Below, in pieces: positions 1-6,218 of a stretch of DNA of 11,834 nt. This DNA comes from UBA1724 sp016302315 (lineage in GTDB: Bacteria > Verrucomicrobiota > Lentisphaeria > Oligosphaerales > Oligosphaeraceae). The position numbers and the translations under genes are program-made. Where the stretch lies: positions 1 through 11,834 of the forward strand of contig JAEDNW010000077.1 of assembly GCA_016302315.1 (NCBI GenBank), given 5' to 3'. The notes beneath the pieces were generated by a model that saw nothing but the letters and a program-made list of their open reading frames with translations, was not told where the DNA came from and did not search any database. The number at the start of each line of letters is the position of its first letter. Positions within the stretch are counted from its first letter, which is position 1.

Positions 1-2889
1 GAGGGTGAAGCCGTCGGGCGCGTCTTCCCGGGGGCCCAGGGCGCAGTCGTTTCCGCCGGCCAGGAGGAGGGTGTCCAGGGCCTGGTTCACCTCCTGGGGG
101 GTGGTACGCTGGACCTTCTCGAAGAACTGGGCCCGGGTCTCGTTGGTGATGTCCCGCTTCAGGGTGTTCAGGCAGAGGGAGGCGGCCTCGGCGGGGCGTC
201 TCGGGGTCAGATAGGGGCCCAGGGTCTGGAGGATGGCCCGGTCCACATCCTGGGCGGTGAAGGGATTTTCCCGGAGATGCTGACGCAGGCCCTGGAAGAC
301 CTGGAAGGTCTGCTGGCAATGGGGGTCGTCGTGGGCGTGGAGGAGAGCCAGGGGGGGGCGGCAGAGGAGGGAGCATCCGTAGGCGCCGCCCTTGGCCCGG
401 ATCTGGTCCCACAGGTATCCCGTGGTCAGGAGATTGGCGCCCAGGCGGAGGGGGATGTAATCCGGCTCGGATTCGTGGGGAGCGGGGAAGACCCGGAGAT
501 TGGTATGGACCTTGGTGGGCAGGAGGCCGTATTCCCGGCGTCCCGTGGGCCTGGCCTGGTGGACGGCGTTCAGGAGGGAATCGGCGGGGGCCGCCCCGTG
601 GAGGCCCTGGGGCCAGAGGGCGGTCAGCTCCTCCATGACCTGCCAGGCGGTCTTGTCCTCGGTGGCGGCGCCGGCCATGACGATGGGAATTTCCCGGAGC
701 CAGCGGGCCAGGGTCTCCATCTTGTCCACCAGGTCATCCAGCTGGCTGTCCGGGAGTTTGGCCAGATTCTGGAGAAACTGGTAGCCCTCGGGGCCGGTGG
801 TTTTGGCCAGGAAGGAGGCATGGGGGGAGAGTCCGTCCATGGCAATGGCGGCGGCCATGGCCATGTTCTGCCGTTTCAGCAGGACGGCGGAGGCGGCGCC
901 GGCCTCTGCCCGCAGCACTTCCCGGATGCGCTTCCGTTCCCGGAAGGAGACATCCTGGATGAGGTGCCGGAAGAGCTCCGCCGCCTGGGGGAAGCGGGAA
1001 TCCAAGGCCGTGAGAGTCAGATCCAGATGGAAGCTGACAGGCTGGGGCGCCAGGATGGAGGTGGACAGCCCCCTGGCCAGGGAGAGGTTCCCCCCCAGTT
1101 CTCCCCACTTCTGGCCGAACTGGTCGTAGGTGTACTGGCTGGTGCCCAGACGGGGAAAGAGGCGGACGAAGGTCAGCAGGGGAAGCAGCAGTTCGGGGGG
1201 CAGGCTGGAGGCGTCCAGGGTGAAATGGAGGGCGCTGATGCCGTTGGTGAAATCCCGGCTCCGCCGCACGGGGATGCCTGAGGCGAAGCGGAGATCCTCG
1301 TAGAGGAGATCCGAGGGCTTTCCCGGAAGGTCGGTGCGCTTCAGCACAGGAATGGTGGCCAGGGCCTCGGGGGAGTCCTCCTGGAGAGCCTTCTCCTGGA
1401 GTAGCCCCTGGAAGGTCTGCACCTCCTGGATCTTCCTGGGCGTCCAGGAGGCCAGACGGCGGGCCATCTTCCGGCGCAGACGCTCGTCCTGCCGCTCCTT
1501 CAGCTCCGGATCCGGACGCAGTTCCACCCGAACCCGTCGGGGATTCTGGAGGAGCCACTTCTCCACCAGATTCTCCAGGCACCGGGGCTCCTGGCGGAGA
1601 CGCTCCTGCAACCCGGGAAGCTGCTGGCTCTGCCGCAGGAACAGGAAGGGATCCTCCCCATAGTGCCAGGAGGCCATCACGTCCTCCAGCAGCTCGTAGA
1701 CAAAGTCCCGCCCGATGGTCTGGTTCTTCATCTGGAAACGGGTGAGGGCGCCCTGAACCAGCTCCTGGGGGAAGCCCTTTCTGACGCACTCCTGCAGAAC
1801 GGAGAGCACCAGGGCCTCGAACCGGGGGAAGTCCTTGGGCTTGACTCCCTGCATGCCCACGCTGAAGGAGGTGTATTTGGTTTCGTTGTCATATCCGCTG
1901 GGCAGCGGAGTGGTGCCCAGGCCGGATTCCATCAGAGCCTTGGAAAGGGGGGCGGCGGAATTTCCCAGAAGCACCGCATCCAGAAGCTGGAAGAGCAGAT
2001 CCAGGGACATGTCCCGGCTTTCGTCCAGGGCCCAGGAGAGGGCCACCAGTCCCGTGCCGTTCTTCCGGGCATTGGGATCGGGGACAAACCGGCTCCGGCG
2101 CACCTGGGGCGCCTCTTTCCGGGGAAGGGGAGCGGGGGTGCGGGGGGCCGGGGGAGGCGGCGGCATCTGGGGCAGCTCCTGCTCCAGGTGACGCTCCAGC
2201 ACCGCCAGTTTCTCCTCGGTGGGAAGATTGCCGTAGAGCACCACTTTGGCCACGGAGGGATGGTAGTGACGGCGGTGGAATTGCAGGAACTGGGAATAGG
2301 TCAGGGAGGGAATCCGTTCCGGCACCCCGCCGGAGTCGTAGCGCAGAGAGGTGTGGGGGAAGAGGCACTGCTCCGTGAGGCGTCCCAGGAGTGTCCCCGG
2401 CTGGGAATAGTATCCCGACATCTCGTTGTGGACAATTCCGTTCTGGGAGAGCACTTTATGATTGCCTTTCCCGTGGAGCTCGTAGTGCCAGCCCTCCTGG
2501 CCCAGGGTTTCCCGGGTAAGGAGGGGATGGAAGACGGCATCCCAGTAGACCTCCAGGAGATTGTAGTAGTCCTGGGGGCAGCAGGTGATAAAGGGGTACA
2601 GGGTGCGATCCGGGTAGGTGCAGGCGTTCAGGAAGGTGGCCACGCTGGTTTTCAGCAGGCAGACAAAGGGATCCTTCACCGGGAAACGCCGGGATCCCTC
2701 CAGCACCGAATGTTCCACAATGTGGGCCACCCCCGTGTCGTTCTCCGCCTCCGTGGAAAAGCAGAGGCAGAAGAGATTCTCCGGATCCGGCGCCTCCAGG
2801 CTCAGAACCTCCATGCCGCAATGGTGGCGATATCGCTTGGCCACAATGCGCCAGGAGGGAAAGGAGGTGGTGTCAACAAGGGTGAACAT
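1..2889 (-). CDS. M16C family zinc metallopeptidase (presequence protease/PreP-like), 3' end outside window
   Basis: One frame stays open from the ATG at 2889 to the window edge: 963 codons with no stop. The product looks like an almost complete M16C peptidase, a clamshell protease that degrades short unfolded peptides. Visible features are the inverted zinc motif HIVEH (residues 56-60, zinc ligands H56 and H60, catalytic E59), the distal zinc ligand in NEMSGYYS (E156, 97 residues after E59, as in PreP), and the C-terminal-half motif QIRAKGGAYG (R831, Y837). The segment DTGVAHIVEHSVLEGS and the TYPD/YPF stretch are typical of M16C rather than of short M16B peptidases. No signal peptide is seen, so it is probably cytoplasmic. 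The start is chosen because homology begins just after it. No Shine-Dalgarno sequence precedes it, and M26 (2816) would cut into the fold. It lies behind the rplQ terminator, so it is probably a separate transcription unit. Family length is about 970-1000 residues, so only a short C-terminal piece should be missing. Confidence 0.9.
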   Translation of the reverse strand, partial: MFTLVDTTSFPSWRIVAKRYRHHCGMEVLSLEAPDPENLFCLCFSTEAENDTGVAHIVEHSVLEGSRRFPVKDPFVCLLKTSVATFLNACTYPDRTLYPFITCCPQDYYNLLEVYWDAVFHPLLTRETLGQEGWHYELHGKGNHKVLSQNGIVHNEMSGYYSQPGTLLGRLTEQCLFPHTSLRYDSGGVPERIPSLTYSQFLQFHRRHYHPSVAKVVLYGNLPTEEKLAVLERHLEQELPQMPPPPPAPRTPAPLPRKEAPQVRRSRFVPDPNARKNGTGLVALSWALDESRDMSLDLLFQLLDAVLLGNSAAPLSKALMESGLGTTPLPSGYDNETKYTSFSVGMQGVKPKDFPRFEALVLSVLQECVRKGFPQELVQGALTRFQMKNQTIGRDFVYELLEDVMASWHYGEDPFLFLRQSQQLPGLQERLRQEPRCLENLVEKWLLQNPRRVRVELRPDPELKERQDERLRRKMARRLASWTPRKIQEVQTFQGLLQEKALQEDSPEALATIPVLKRTDLPGKPSDLLYEDLRFASGIPVRRSRDFTNGISALHFTLDASSLPPELLLPLLTFVRLFPRLGTSQYTYDQFGQKWGELGGNLSLARGLSTSILAPQPVSFHLDLTLTALDSRFPQAAELFRHLIQDVSFRERKRIREVLRAEAGAASAVLLKRQNMAMAAAIAMDGLSPHASFLAKTTGPEGYQFLQNLAKLPDSQLDDLVDKMETLARWLREIPIVMAGAATEDKTAWQVMEELTALWPQGLHGAAPADSLLNAVHQARPTGRREYGLLPTKVHTNLRVFPAPHESEPDYIPLRLGANLLTTGYLWDQIRAKGGAYGCSLLCRPPLALLHAHDDPHCQQTFQVFQGLRQHLRENPFTAQDVDRAILQTLGPYLTPRRPAEAASLCLNTLKRDITNETRAQFFEKVQRTTPQEVNQALDTLLLAGGNDCALGPREDAPDGFTL

Positions 2890-3029
2890 GAAGAAGGGGC
2901 CGGAGTAAAAAGGGGCAGGGGGCGGTCTGGCGGTCTGTTCGCCCCCGGGGACAGGGGAAAACAGGCCTGTCTCAGGAGGAAAAACAGGGGTTCTCCCCGG
3001 GAAAAAAGGGGGGGCGATGGGGAGATGGG
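2890..3029. other. Intergenic spacer between rplQ terminator and M16C gene
   Basis: This 140-nt spacer is strongly pyrimidine-rich on the transcribed (minus) strand. It contains a short inverted repeat, with minus-strand arms GACAGG and CCTGTC around a 10-nt loop (about 2950-2972). It must hold the start signals of the M16C gene if the upstream terminator works, but I cannot recognise a -35/-10 pair or a Shine-Dalgarno sequence in it. Confidence 0.4.
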
Positions 3030-3070
3030 AAAAAAAAACCGGCGGTTCCCTAGGGAACAGCCGGCTTTTT
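3030..3070 (-). terminator. Strong Rho-independent terminator after rplQ
   Basis: On the minus strand a hairpin with arms CCGGC-T-GTTCCC and GGGAAC-C-GCCGG (one central mismatch, tight TA turn) is followed by an uninterrupted run of nine T (the A run at 3030-3038). It starts 13 nt after the rplQ stop. Five T on the plus-strand side of the stem (3066-3070) mean it could also act weakly in the other direction. It marks the end of the alpha operon and separates it from the M16C gene. Confidence 0.93.
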
Positions 3071-3082
3071 CTGCAGGAGAGA

Positions 3083-3541
3083 CTACTTCTCCTCAGTGGC
3101 GGGAGCCTCGGCGGCAGGAGCCTCGGCAGCAGGAGCGGCCTCAGTGGCGGGAGCCTCGGCGGCCTTGGCGGCCTTCACGGCTTCGTCGTTCTCCACGAAG
3201 GCGAGGATGGCCATTTCGGCGGCATCGCCCACGCGGGGGCCCAGCTTGATGATGCGGGTGTAGCCGCCCTGGCGTTCCTTGAAGCCGGGGGCCACCTCGG
3301 TGAAGAGCTTCTTCACCAGGGGATCGCTGTGGAGCTTGGCCACGGCGAGACGGCGGGCGTGGAGATCCCCCCGCTTGCCCAGGGTGATCATCTGCTCGGC
3401 CAGCTGGCGGATGCGCTTGGCACGCACCAGGGTGGTCCGAATCTGGCCGTGCTCAATCAGGCTGCAGACGGCATTGGCCAGCAGAGCCCGCACATGGGAA
3501 CTGCTGCGGTTGATCTTGAAGGTTGCGACGCGGTGTCTCAT
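3083..3541 (-). CDS. rplQ: Large ribosomal subunit protein bL17 with Ala/Pro/Glu-rich tail
   Basis: bL17 is a 50S subunit protein. The 152-residue product carries the full core: the N-terminal MRHR motif, NRSSSHVRALLANAV (residues 11-25), the RAKRIRQLAEQMITLGKRGD helix region (40-59) and the C-terminal GGYTRIIKLGPRVGDAAEMA block (92-111). The core ends near residue 120. The rest is a low-complexity tail of Ala, Pro, Glu and Thr, encoded by repeated DNA (see the repeat at 3091-3163); many bL17 proteins are about 115-130 residues. The gene starts 5 nt after the rpoA stop, and its Shine-Dalgarno AAGGAG (3550-3555) is read as the last sense bases of rpoA, which implies translational coupling. It is the last gene of the alpha operon. 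Confidence 0.98.
   Translation of the reverse strand: MRHRVATFKINRSSSHVRALLANAVCSLIEHGQIRTTLVRAKRIRQLAEQMITLGKRGDLHARRLAVAKLHSDPLVKKLFTEVAPGFKERQGGYTRIIKLGPRVGDAAEMAILAFVENDEAVKAAKAAEAPATEAAPAAEAPAAEAPATEEK
3091..3163. repeat. Direct repeat encoding the Ala/Pro/Glu tail of bL17
   Basis: A 25-nt sequence beginning CCTCAGTGGCGGGAGCCTCG on the plus strand occurs exactly at 3091-3115 and again at 3139-3163, 48 nt apart and therefore in frame. A diverged related unit lies between them. Read on the minus strand it encodes the (A)EAPATEA / AEAPA units at the C terminus of bL17. The pattern suggests slippage or unequal-exchange expansion of the tail. Confidence 0.85.
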
Positions 3542-3546
3542 TGGGG

Positions 3547-4575
3547 TTACTCCTTGGTATTCTGAAGCAGTTCAGGCTTCTGGCGCTCAAGCTCCTCGGC
3601 CACGGTGTTGTCAATTTGCATCTCCAGGCTCAAGCCCTCCTCCTGGAGCTTCTGATTGATTTCGTCCAGGGACTTCTTGCCGAAGTTCCGGCACTTCATC
3701 ATCTGGCTCTCGGTCTTCTGCACCAGGTCGCCCACAAAGTGGATGTTCTCCTGATTCAGGCAGTTCAGGGCACGGACGGAAAGACCCAACTCCTTCACGT
3801 CCTTGGAGAGCTTCTCCAGCAGCGCCTGTTGCTCCTCGGTCAACACCACGCCCTTGCTGACCGCGCCCTGGCCTCCGTCAAACTCGAAGATGGCCAGCTG
3901 CTCCCGCAGGATGGCGGCGGCACGCCGCACAGCGCACTTAGGGTCGATGCGCCCGTCCGTCCAGACTTCCAGTTCCAGGCGGTCGTAGTTGGTGTTCTCG
4001 CCCACACGGCTGGGCTGAACGTCGTAGCGGACCTTCTCGATGGGGCTGAAGAGGCAGTCCACCGGGATGGTGTCCAGGGGCTGATCATCCCGCTTGTTCC
4101 GTTCGCTGGGACGATAGCCGCGGCCACGGTCCAGCTCCAGTTCCATGCGGATGGGGGTCTCCAGGTCGGTGGTGAGGGTAAAGAGCTTCAGGTCCTTGTT
4201 GATGACCTCGGCCACCCCGTCTTCCCGGATGTCCGCTCCCGTCACTTCTCCCTTCCGGGAGGCCACCAGCTCCAGCTTCCGGGGCAGAGACCCCTCGCAG
4301 CGGAACTTCAGCTTCTTGATGTTCAGGATGATCTCCATCACATCTTCCATCACCCCGGCAATGGGGGTGAACTCGTGGGAAACCCCGTCAATCCGGATGC
4401 TGCTGACAGCCACCCCTTCCATCATGGTGGTCAAAACCCGGCGCAGGGAATTGCCGATGGTGTGGCCGAAGCCATTCTCCCAGGGTTCGGTGACAAATTT
4501 TGCATAGCGGCTGGTGGCGGTCGCCTCGTCCATGACCAGCGCAGAGGGCATTTCAAAATTTTCCAGTCCTGCCAT
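3547..4575 (-). CDS. rpoA: DNA-directed RNA polymerase subunit alpha
   Basis: The alpha subunit dimerises to nucleate RNA polymerase assembly and contacts promoter UP elements and activators. The 342-residue product has both domains. The N-terminal domain (about 1-235) includes the assembly motif ENGFGHTIGNSLRRVLTTMMEG (near 33-54) and the DLETPIRMELELDRGRGY region. The C-terminal domain (about 255-325) includes LSVRALNCL, whose R268 matches E. coli R265, the key DNA-contacting residue, and NFGKKSLDEI, matching the E. coli GKKS loop. Length is normal (E. coli 329). An AGGAGG Shine-Dalgarno (4586-4591) lies 10 nt upstream of the ATG. The gene sits directly after rpsK, with no rpsD between them, and is coupled to rplQ downstream. 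Confidence 0.99.
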   Translation of the reverse strand: MAGLENFEMPSALVMDEATATSRYAKFVTEPWENGFGHTIGNSLRRVLTTMMEGVAVSSIRIDGVSHEFTPIAGVMEDVMEIILNIKKLKFRCEGSLPRKLELVASRKGEVTGADIREDGVAEVINKDLKLFTLTTDLETPIRMELELDRGRGYRPSERNKRDDQPLDTIPVDCLFSPIEKVRYDVQPSRVGENTNYDRLELEVWTDGRIDPKCAVRRAAAILREQLAIFEFDGGQGAVSKGVVLTEEQQALLEKLSKDVKELGLSVRALNCLNQENIHFVGDLVQKTESQMMKCRNFGKKSLDEINQKLQEEGLSLEMQIDNTVAEELERQKPELLQNTKE

Positions 4576-4635
4576 TTGGTTGAATCCTCCTTTGGTTTAT
4601 GACAACGATTCGGTTTCGTGTCTATTCCTTCGGTG

Positions 4636-4667
4636 GGCGCCGGAAGGCACGCGTCTCCTTCGGCGCC
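4636..4667 (-). promoter_or_regulatory. Strong hairpin in the rpsK-rpoA gap
   Basis: In the 107-nt gap between rpsK and rpoA, the minus-strand RNA can form a hairpin with arms GGCGCCGAAGG and CCTTCCGGCGCC: six plus one plus four base pairs with a one-nt bulge and a nine-nt loop. No T run follows, so it is not an ordinary terminator. It stands where rpsD is found in the E. coli-type operon. Possible roles are mRNA processing or stabilisation, or a protein-binding operator that sets rpoA/rplQ output; the sequence does not decide between them. Confidence 0.55.
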
Positions 4668-4682
4668 CCGGGCAGCGACCGG

Positions 4683-5165
4683 CTAGATGCGGCGCTTCTT
4701 GGGAGGACGGCACCCGTTGTGGGGAAGGGGGGTGACGTCCCGCAGGACGGTGATTTCCAGACCCACGGAGGCCAGGCCGCGGATGGCGGACTCACGGCCC
4801 TGGCCGGGTCCCTTCACCTCCACTTCCACTTCCTTGAGGCCGTAGGTCAGCATGGCCTTCTTGGCCGCCTCGGAGGCAATCTGCTGGGCCACGTAGGAAG
4901 TGCTCTTCCGGGAACCCTTGTAGTTCAGCTTGCCACCCGTGCACCAGGAAAGGACGTTGCCCTGGGGGTCGGTGATCACCACCCGGGTGTTGTTGAAGGT
5001 GGAATCCACATGGGCCACGCCGGACAGAACCTGACGGGCGCCCTTGGCGCGGCGGCTCTGAACCGGGGTGATGGCGTTGGGATCCGCCAAAATCTGGTCA
5101 GCGGTGGGTGCGGAGGCGGGAGCGGCGGGGGCCGCCACACTCTTTTCCTTGGACTCTTCTGCCAT
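4683..5165 (-). CDS. rpsK: Small ribosomal subunit protein uS11 with N-terminal extension
   Basis: uS11 is a 30S platform protein that contacts 16S rRNA near the E site. The 160-residue product shows the family blocks GVAHVDSTFNNTRVVITD (from residue 49), YKGSRKSTSYVAQQIA, VKGPGQGRESAIRGL and the near-invariant C terminus DVTPLPHNGCRPPKKRRI. It is about 31 residues longer than E. coli S11 (129), all at the N terminus: an Ala/Pro-rich acidic-then-basic segment (residues 1-45). The start is supported by an AGGAGA Shine-Dalgarno at 5175-5180. The next possible start in frame, a GTG at codon 10, has less support. The gap to rpsM is 120 nt and holds a hairpin. Confidence 0.98.
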   Translation of the reverse strand: MAEESKEKSVAAPAAPASAPTADQILADPNAITPVQSRRAKGARQVLSGVAHVDSTFNNTRVVITDPQGNVLSWCTGGKLNYKGSRKSTSYVAQQIASEAAKKAMLTYGLKEVEVEVKGPGQGRESAIRGLASVGLEITVLRDVTPLPHNGCRPPKKRRI

Positions 5166-5181
5166 GGTATTGAATCTCCTG

Positions 5182-5203
5182 GGACGGAGGATTCTCTCCG
5201 TCC
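5182..5203 (-). promoter_or_regulatory. Perfect 8-bp hairpin abutting the rpsK ribosome-binding site
   Basis: Minus-strand arms GGACGGAG and CTCCGTCC pair perfectly around a six-nt loop. The 3' arm ends two nt before the rpsK Shine-Dalgarno AGGAGA (5175-5180). A hairpin in this position could influence ribosome loading or be bound by a ribosomal protein, or it may only insulate the rpsK start from upstream structure. No T run follows, so it is not a terminator. Confidence 0.6.
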
Positions 5204-5285
5204 ATCTTCTTCATTGGGGAAAGGGTTTCAGAACGTTCTCCTCAGGACAAGCCCGGGGATCTTCTCCGGATGCGTCCCGCCAAAA

Positions 5286-5720
5286 CTACTTCTTCTTGGC
5301 GGCAGTGGCCTGCTTGGCCTCCGCGGCGGAAGCGGCGGTACGACGCTCGGTACGGTCGCGGATGGCGCCCACCGTCTTCTTGGAGCCCTTGCGGGTACGG
5401 GCATTGGTGCGGGTGCGCTGGCCCCGGACAGGGAGATTCTTGCGGTGACGGGTGCCGCGATAGCTACCGATGGCGATGAGGCGGCGGATGTTGTTGGCCA
5501 CCTGGCGGCGGAGGTCACCTTCCACGGTGTACTCTTCGTGGAGCACCTGGAGGATGTTGGAAATGTCCTCCTGGGTGAGTTCGGAGGCCTTCCGGACGGG
5601 GTCCAGCTTGGCCTTCTCGCAGATGGCTTTGGCGACGGCAGGGCCGATTCCGTAGATGTACTGCAGGGAGATCAGCGTCTGCTTGTTGTTGGGGATATCA
5701 ACGCCGAGGATTCTGGGCAT
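5286..5720 (-). CDS. rpsM: Small ribosomal subunit protein uS13 with C-terminal extension
   Basis: uS13 sits in the head of the 30S subunit and forms bridges to the 50S subunit and contacts to the P-site tRNA. The 144-residue product begins MPRILGVDIPNNK, carries the helix-two-turns-helix segment YIYGIGPAVAKAICEKA (residues 21-37) and the diagnostic motif RGTRHRKNLPVRGQRTRTNA (88-107). The family normally ends soon after RKG (E. coli 118 residues). Here about 25 further basic and Ala-rich residues follow, ending AKKK. An AGGA ribosome-binding site (5731-5734) precedes the ATG. It is the second gene of the alpha operon, 84 nt after rpmJ. In E. coli this is where S4 binds to repress the operon; here rpsD is absent from the operon. 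Confidence 0.98.
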   Translation of the reverse strand: MPRILGVDIPNNKQTLISLQYIYGIGPAVAKAICEKAKLDPVRKASELTQEDISNILQVLHEEYTVEGDLRRQVANNIRRLIAIGSYRGTRHRKNLPVRGQRTRTNARTRKGSKKTVGAIRDRTERRTAASAAEAKQATAAKKK

Positions 5721-5748
5721 GTTTGGATTTTCCTGTGTGGGTTTCCGG

Positions 5749-5762
5749 GGTCTCTAGAGACC
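5749..5762 (-). promoter_or_regulatory. 14-nt perfect palindrome in the rpsM leader
   Basis: GGTCTCTAGAGACC is a perfect palindrome in the 84-nt rpmJ-rpsM gap, 14 nt upstream of the rpsM Shine-Dalgarno (5731-5734). In RNA it would form a 5-bp stem with a four-nt CTAG turn. It occupies the position of the S4 target in E. coli but does not look like that pseudoknot. Its function is unknown; it could also be a DNA-level site. Confidence 0.4.
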
Positions 5763-5804
5763 TGGGGGTTCAGGGACGAGGGGAAGCAAGGGAGGGGTGG
5801 GTCC

Positions 5805-5918
5805 CTAACCCTGGCGCTGCTTGTGGCGGGGGTTCTTGCAGATGACCCGGAGGACGCCGGCGCGCTTCACAATCTGGCAATTGTTGCACATCCGCTTCAC
5901 TGACGCTCTGACTTTCAT
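5805..5918 (-). CDS. rpmJ: Large ribosomal subunit protein bL36 (zinc-binding form)
   Basis: A 37-residue protein translated from the minus strand begins MKVRASVKRMCNNCQIVKR and ends KNPRHKQRQG followed by TAG. It is the small 50S protein bL36. The four zinc ligands C11, C14, C27 and H32 are all present, so this is the zinc-binding (C+) form rather than the zinc-independent paralogue. A purine-rich AAAGGAAC ribosome-binding site lies just upstream. It is the first gene after the 300-nt non-coding gap and so probably the first gene of the alpha operon transcript starting at the promoter near 6099-6126. Confidence 0.98.
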   Translation of the reverse strand: MKVRASVKRMCNNCQIVKRAGVLRVICKNPRHKQRQG

Positions 5919-6090
5919 GGCTTTGTTCCTTTGGGTTGGGGTGCTTGGACGGCAGAACCGCCCTGATCCTTCCGGACTTGTGACCTGTCGGCAGGCGCCG
6001 GCAGGAGCCTTTCTGTAGGGGGTGTCCGCAGGCCGATAAATCCAGACAACGGCCGGAAAGAGACGTCATCTTGACCGGCGGGCACGGGAA
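5919..6090 (-). promoter_or_regulatory. Structured 5' leader upstream of rpmJ
   Basis: About 170 nt lie between the predicted transcription start and the rpmJ ATG, with no convincing reading frame. Two hairpins can be drawn on the minus strand. One at 5984-6005 has arms close to CCTGCCGGC and GCCGACAGG with one mismatch. One at 5947-5963 has arms GGGCGG and CCGTCC around TTCTG (six pairs, one G-U). Such a leader in front of a ribosomal protein operon is a candidate for autogenous control, but I do not recognise it as a known riboswitch or leader family. Confidence 0.4.
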
Positions 6091-6098
6091 ATTTGCAT

Positions 6099-6126
6099 AC
6101 TATAACACCTTTCCTCCGGGATGCAA
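6099..6126 (-). promoter_or_regulatory. Sigma70-type promoter for the alpha operon
   Basis: On the minus strand TTGCAT (6121-6126) and TATAGT (6099-6104) are separated by 16 nt, close to the housekeeping consensus, in one of the few AT-rich patches of the window. Transcription would start near 6092 and read through rpmJ to the terminator after rplQ. This implies that the alpha operon can be transcribed independently of infA. Confidence 0.7.
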
Positions 6127-6218
6127 ACGGGCACGCCGACACCGCCGGGGAATGACGGGGCCGGGGAGGAAGGGGATTCCCCCGGGGGAAACAGGGGAGA
6201 CAGGCGGACAGGGCTGGT
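6127..6218. other. Spacer after infA with a GC palindrome
   Basis: This is the upstream part of the 300-nt gap between infA and rpmJ. It contains a 14-nt perfect palindrome TTCCCCCGGGGGAA at 6177-6190, about 30 nt after the infA stop. No T run follows on the minus strand, so it is at best a poor terminator, and readthrough from infA into the alpha operon remains possible. I see no gene here. Confidence 0.35.

Noticed and set aside
277..1281. 334-codon plus-strand open frame
   Set aside because: It lies antisense inside the M16C gene, whose frame has clear family motifs. The plus-strand translation has no recognisable domain.
734..2821. Minus-strand frames that might indicate a frameshifted or broken M16 gene
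   Set aside because: Translating the other minus frame from 2889 gives one unbroken M16C protein, so the gene is intact as far as it is visible.
1663..3249. 528-codon plus-strand open frame
   Set aside because: It is antisense to the M16C gene and the end of rplQ, has low-complexity Gly/Gln/His/Val-rich composition typical of reverse-frame GC-rich DNA, and crosses the rplQ terminator.
4576..4682. Remnant of rpsD between rpsK and rpoA
   Set aside because: The gap is only 107 nt and shows no S4-like coding sequence in any frame.
3523..5903. Two long plus-strand open frames (3523-4602 and 4599-5903)
   Set aside because: They are exact antisense shadows of rpoA, rpsK and rpsM, whose identities are certain, and they run through the intergenic hairpins.
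6177..6190. Palindrome after infA as an intrinsic terminator
   Set aside because: It has almost no loop and no following T run on the transcribed strand.
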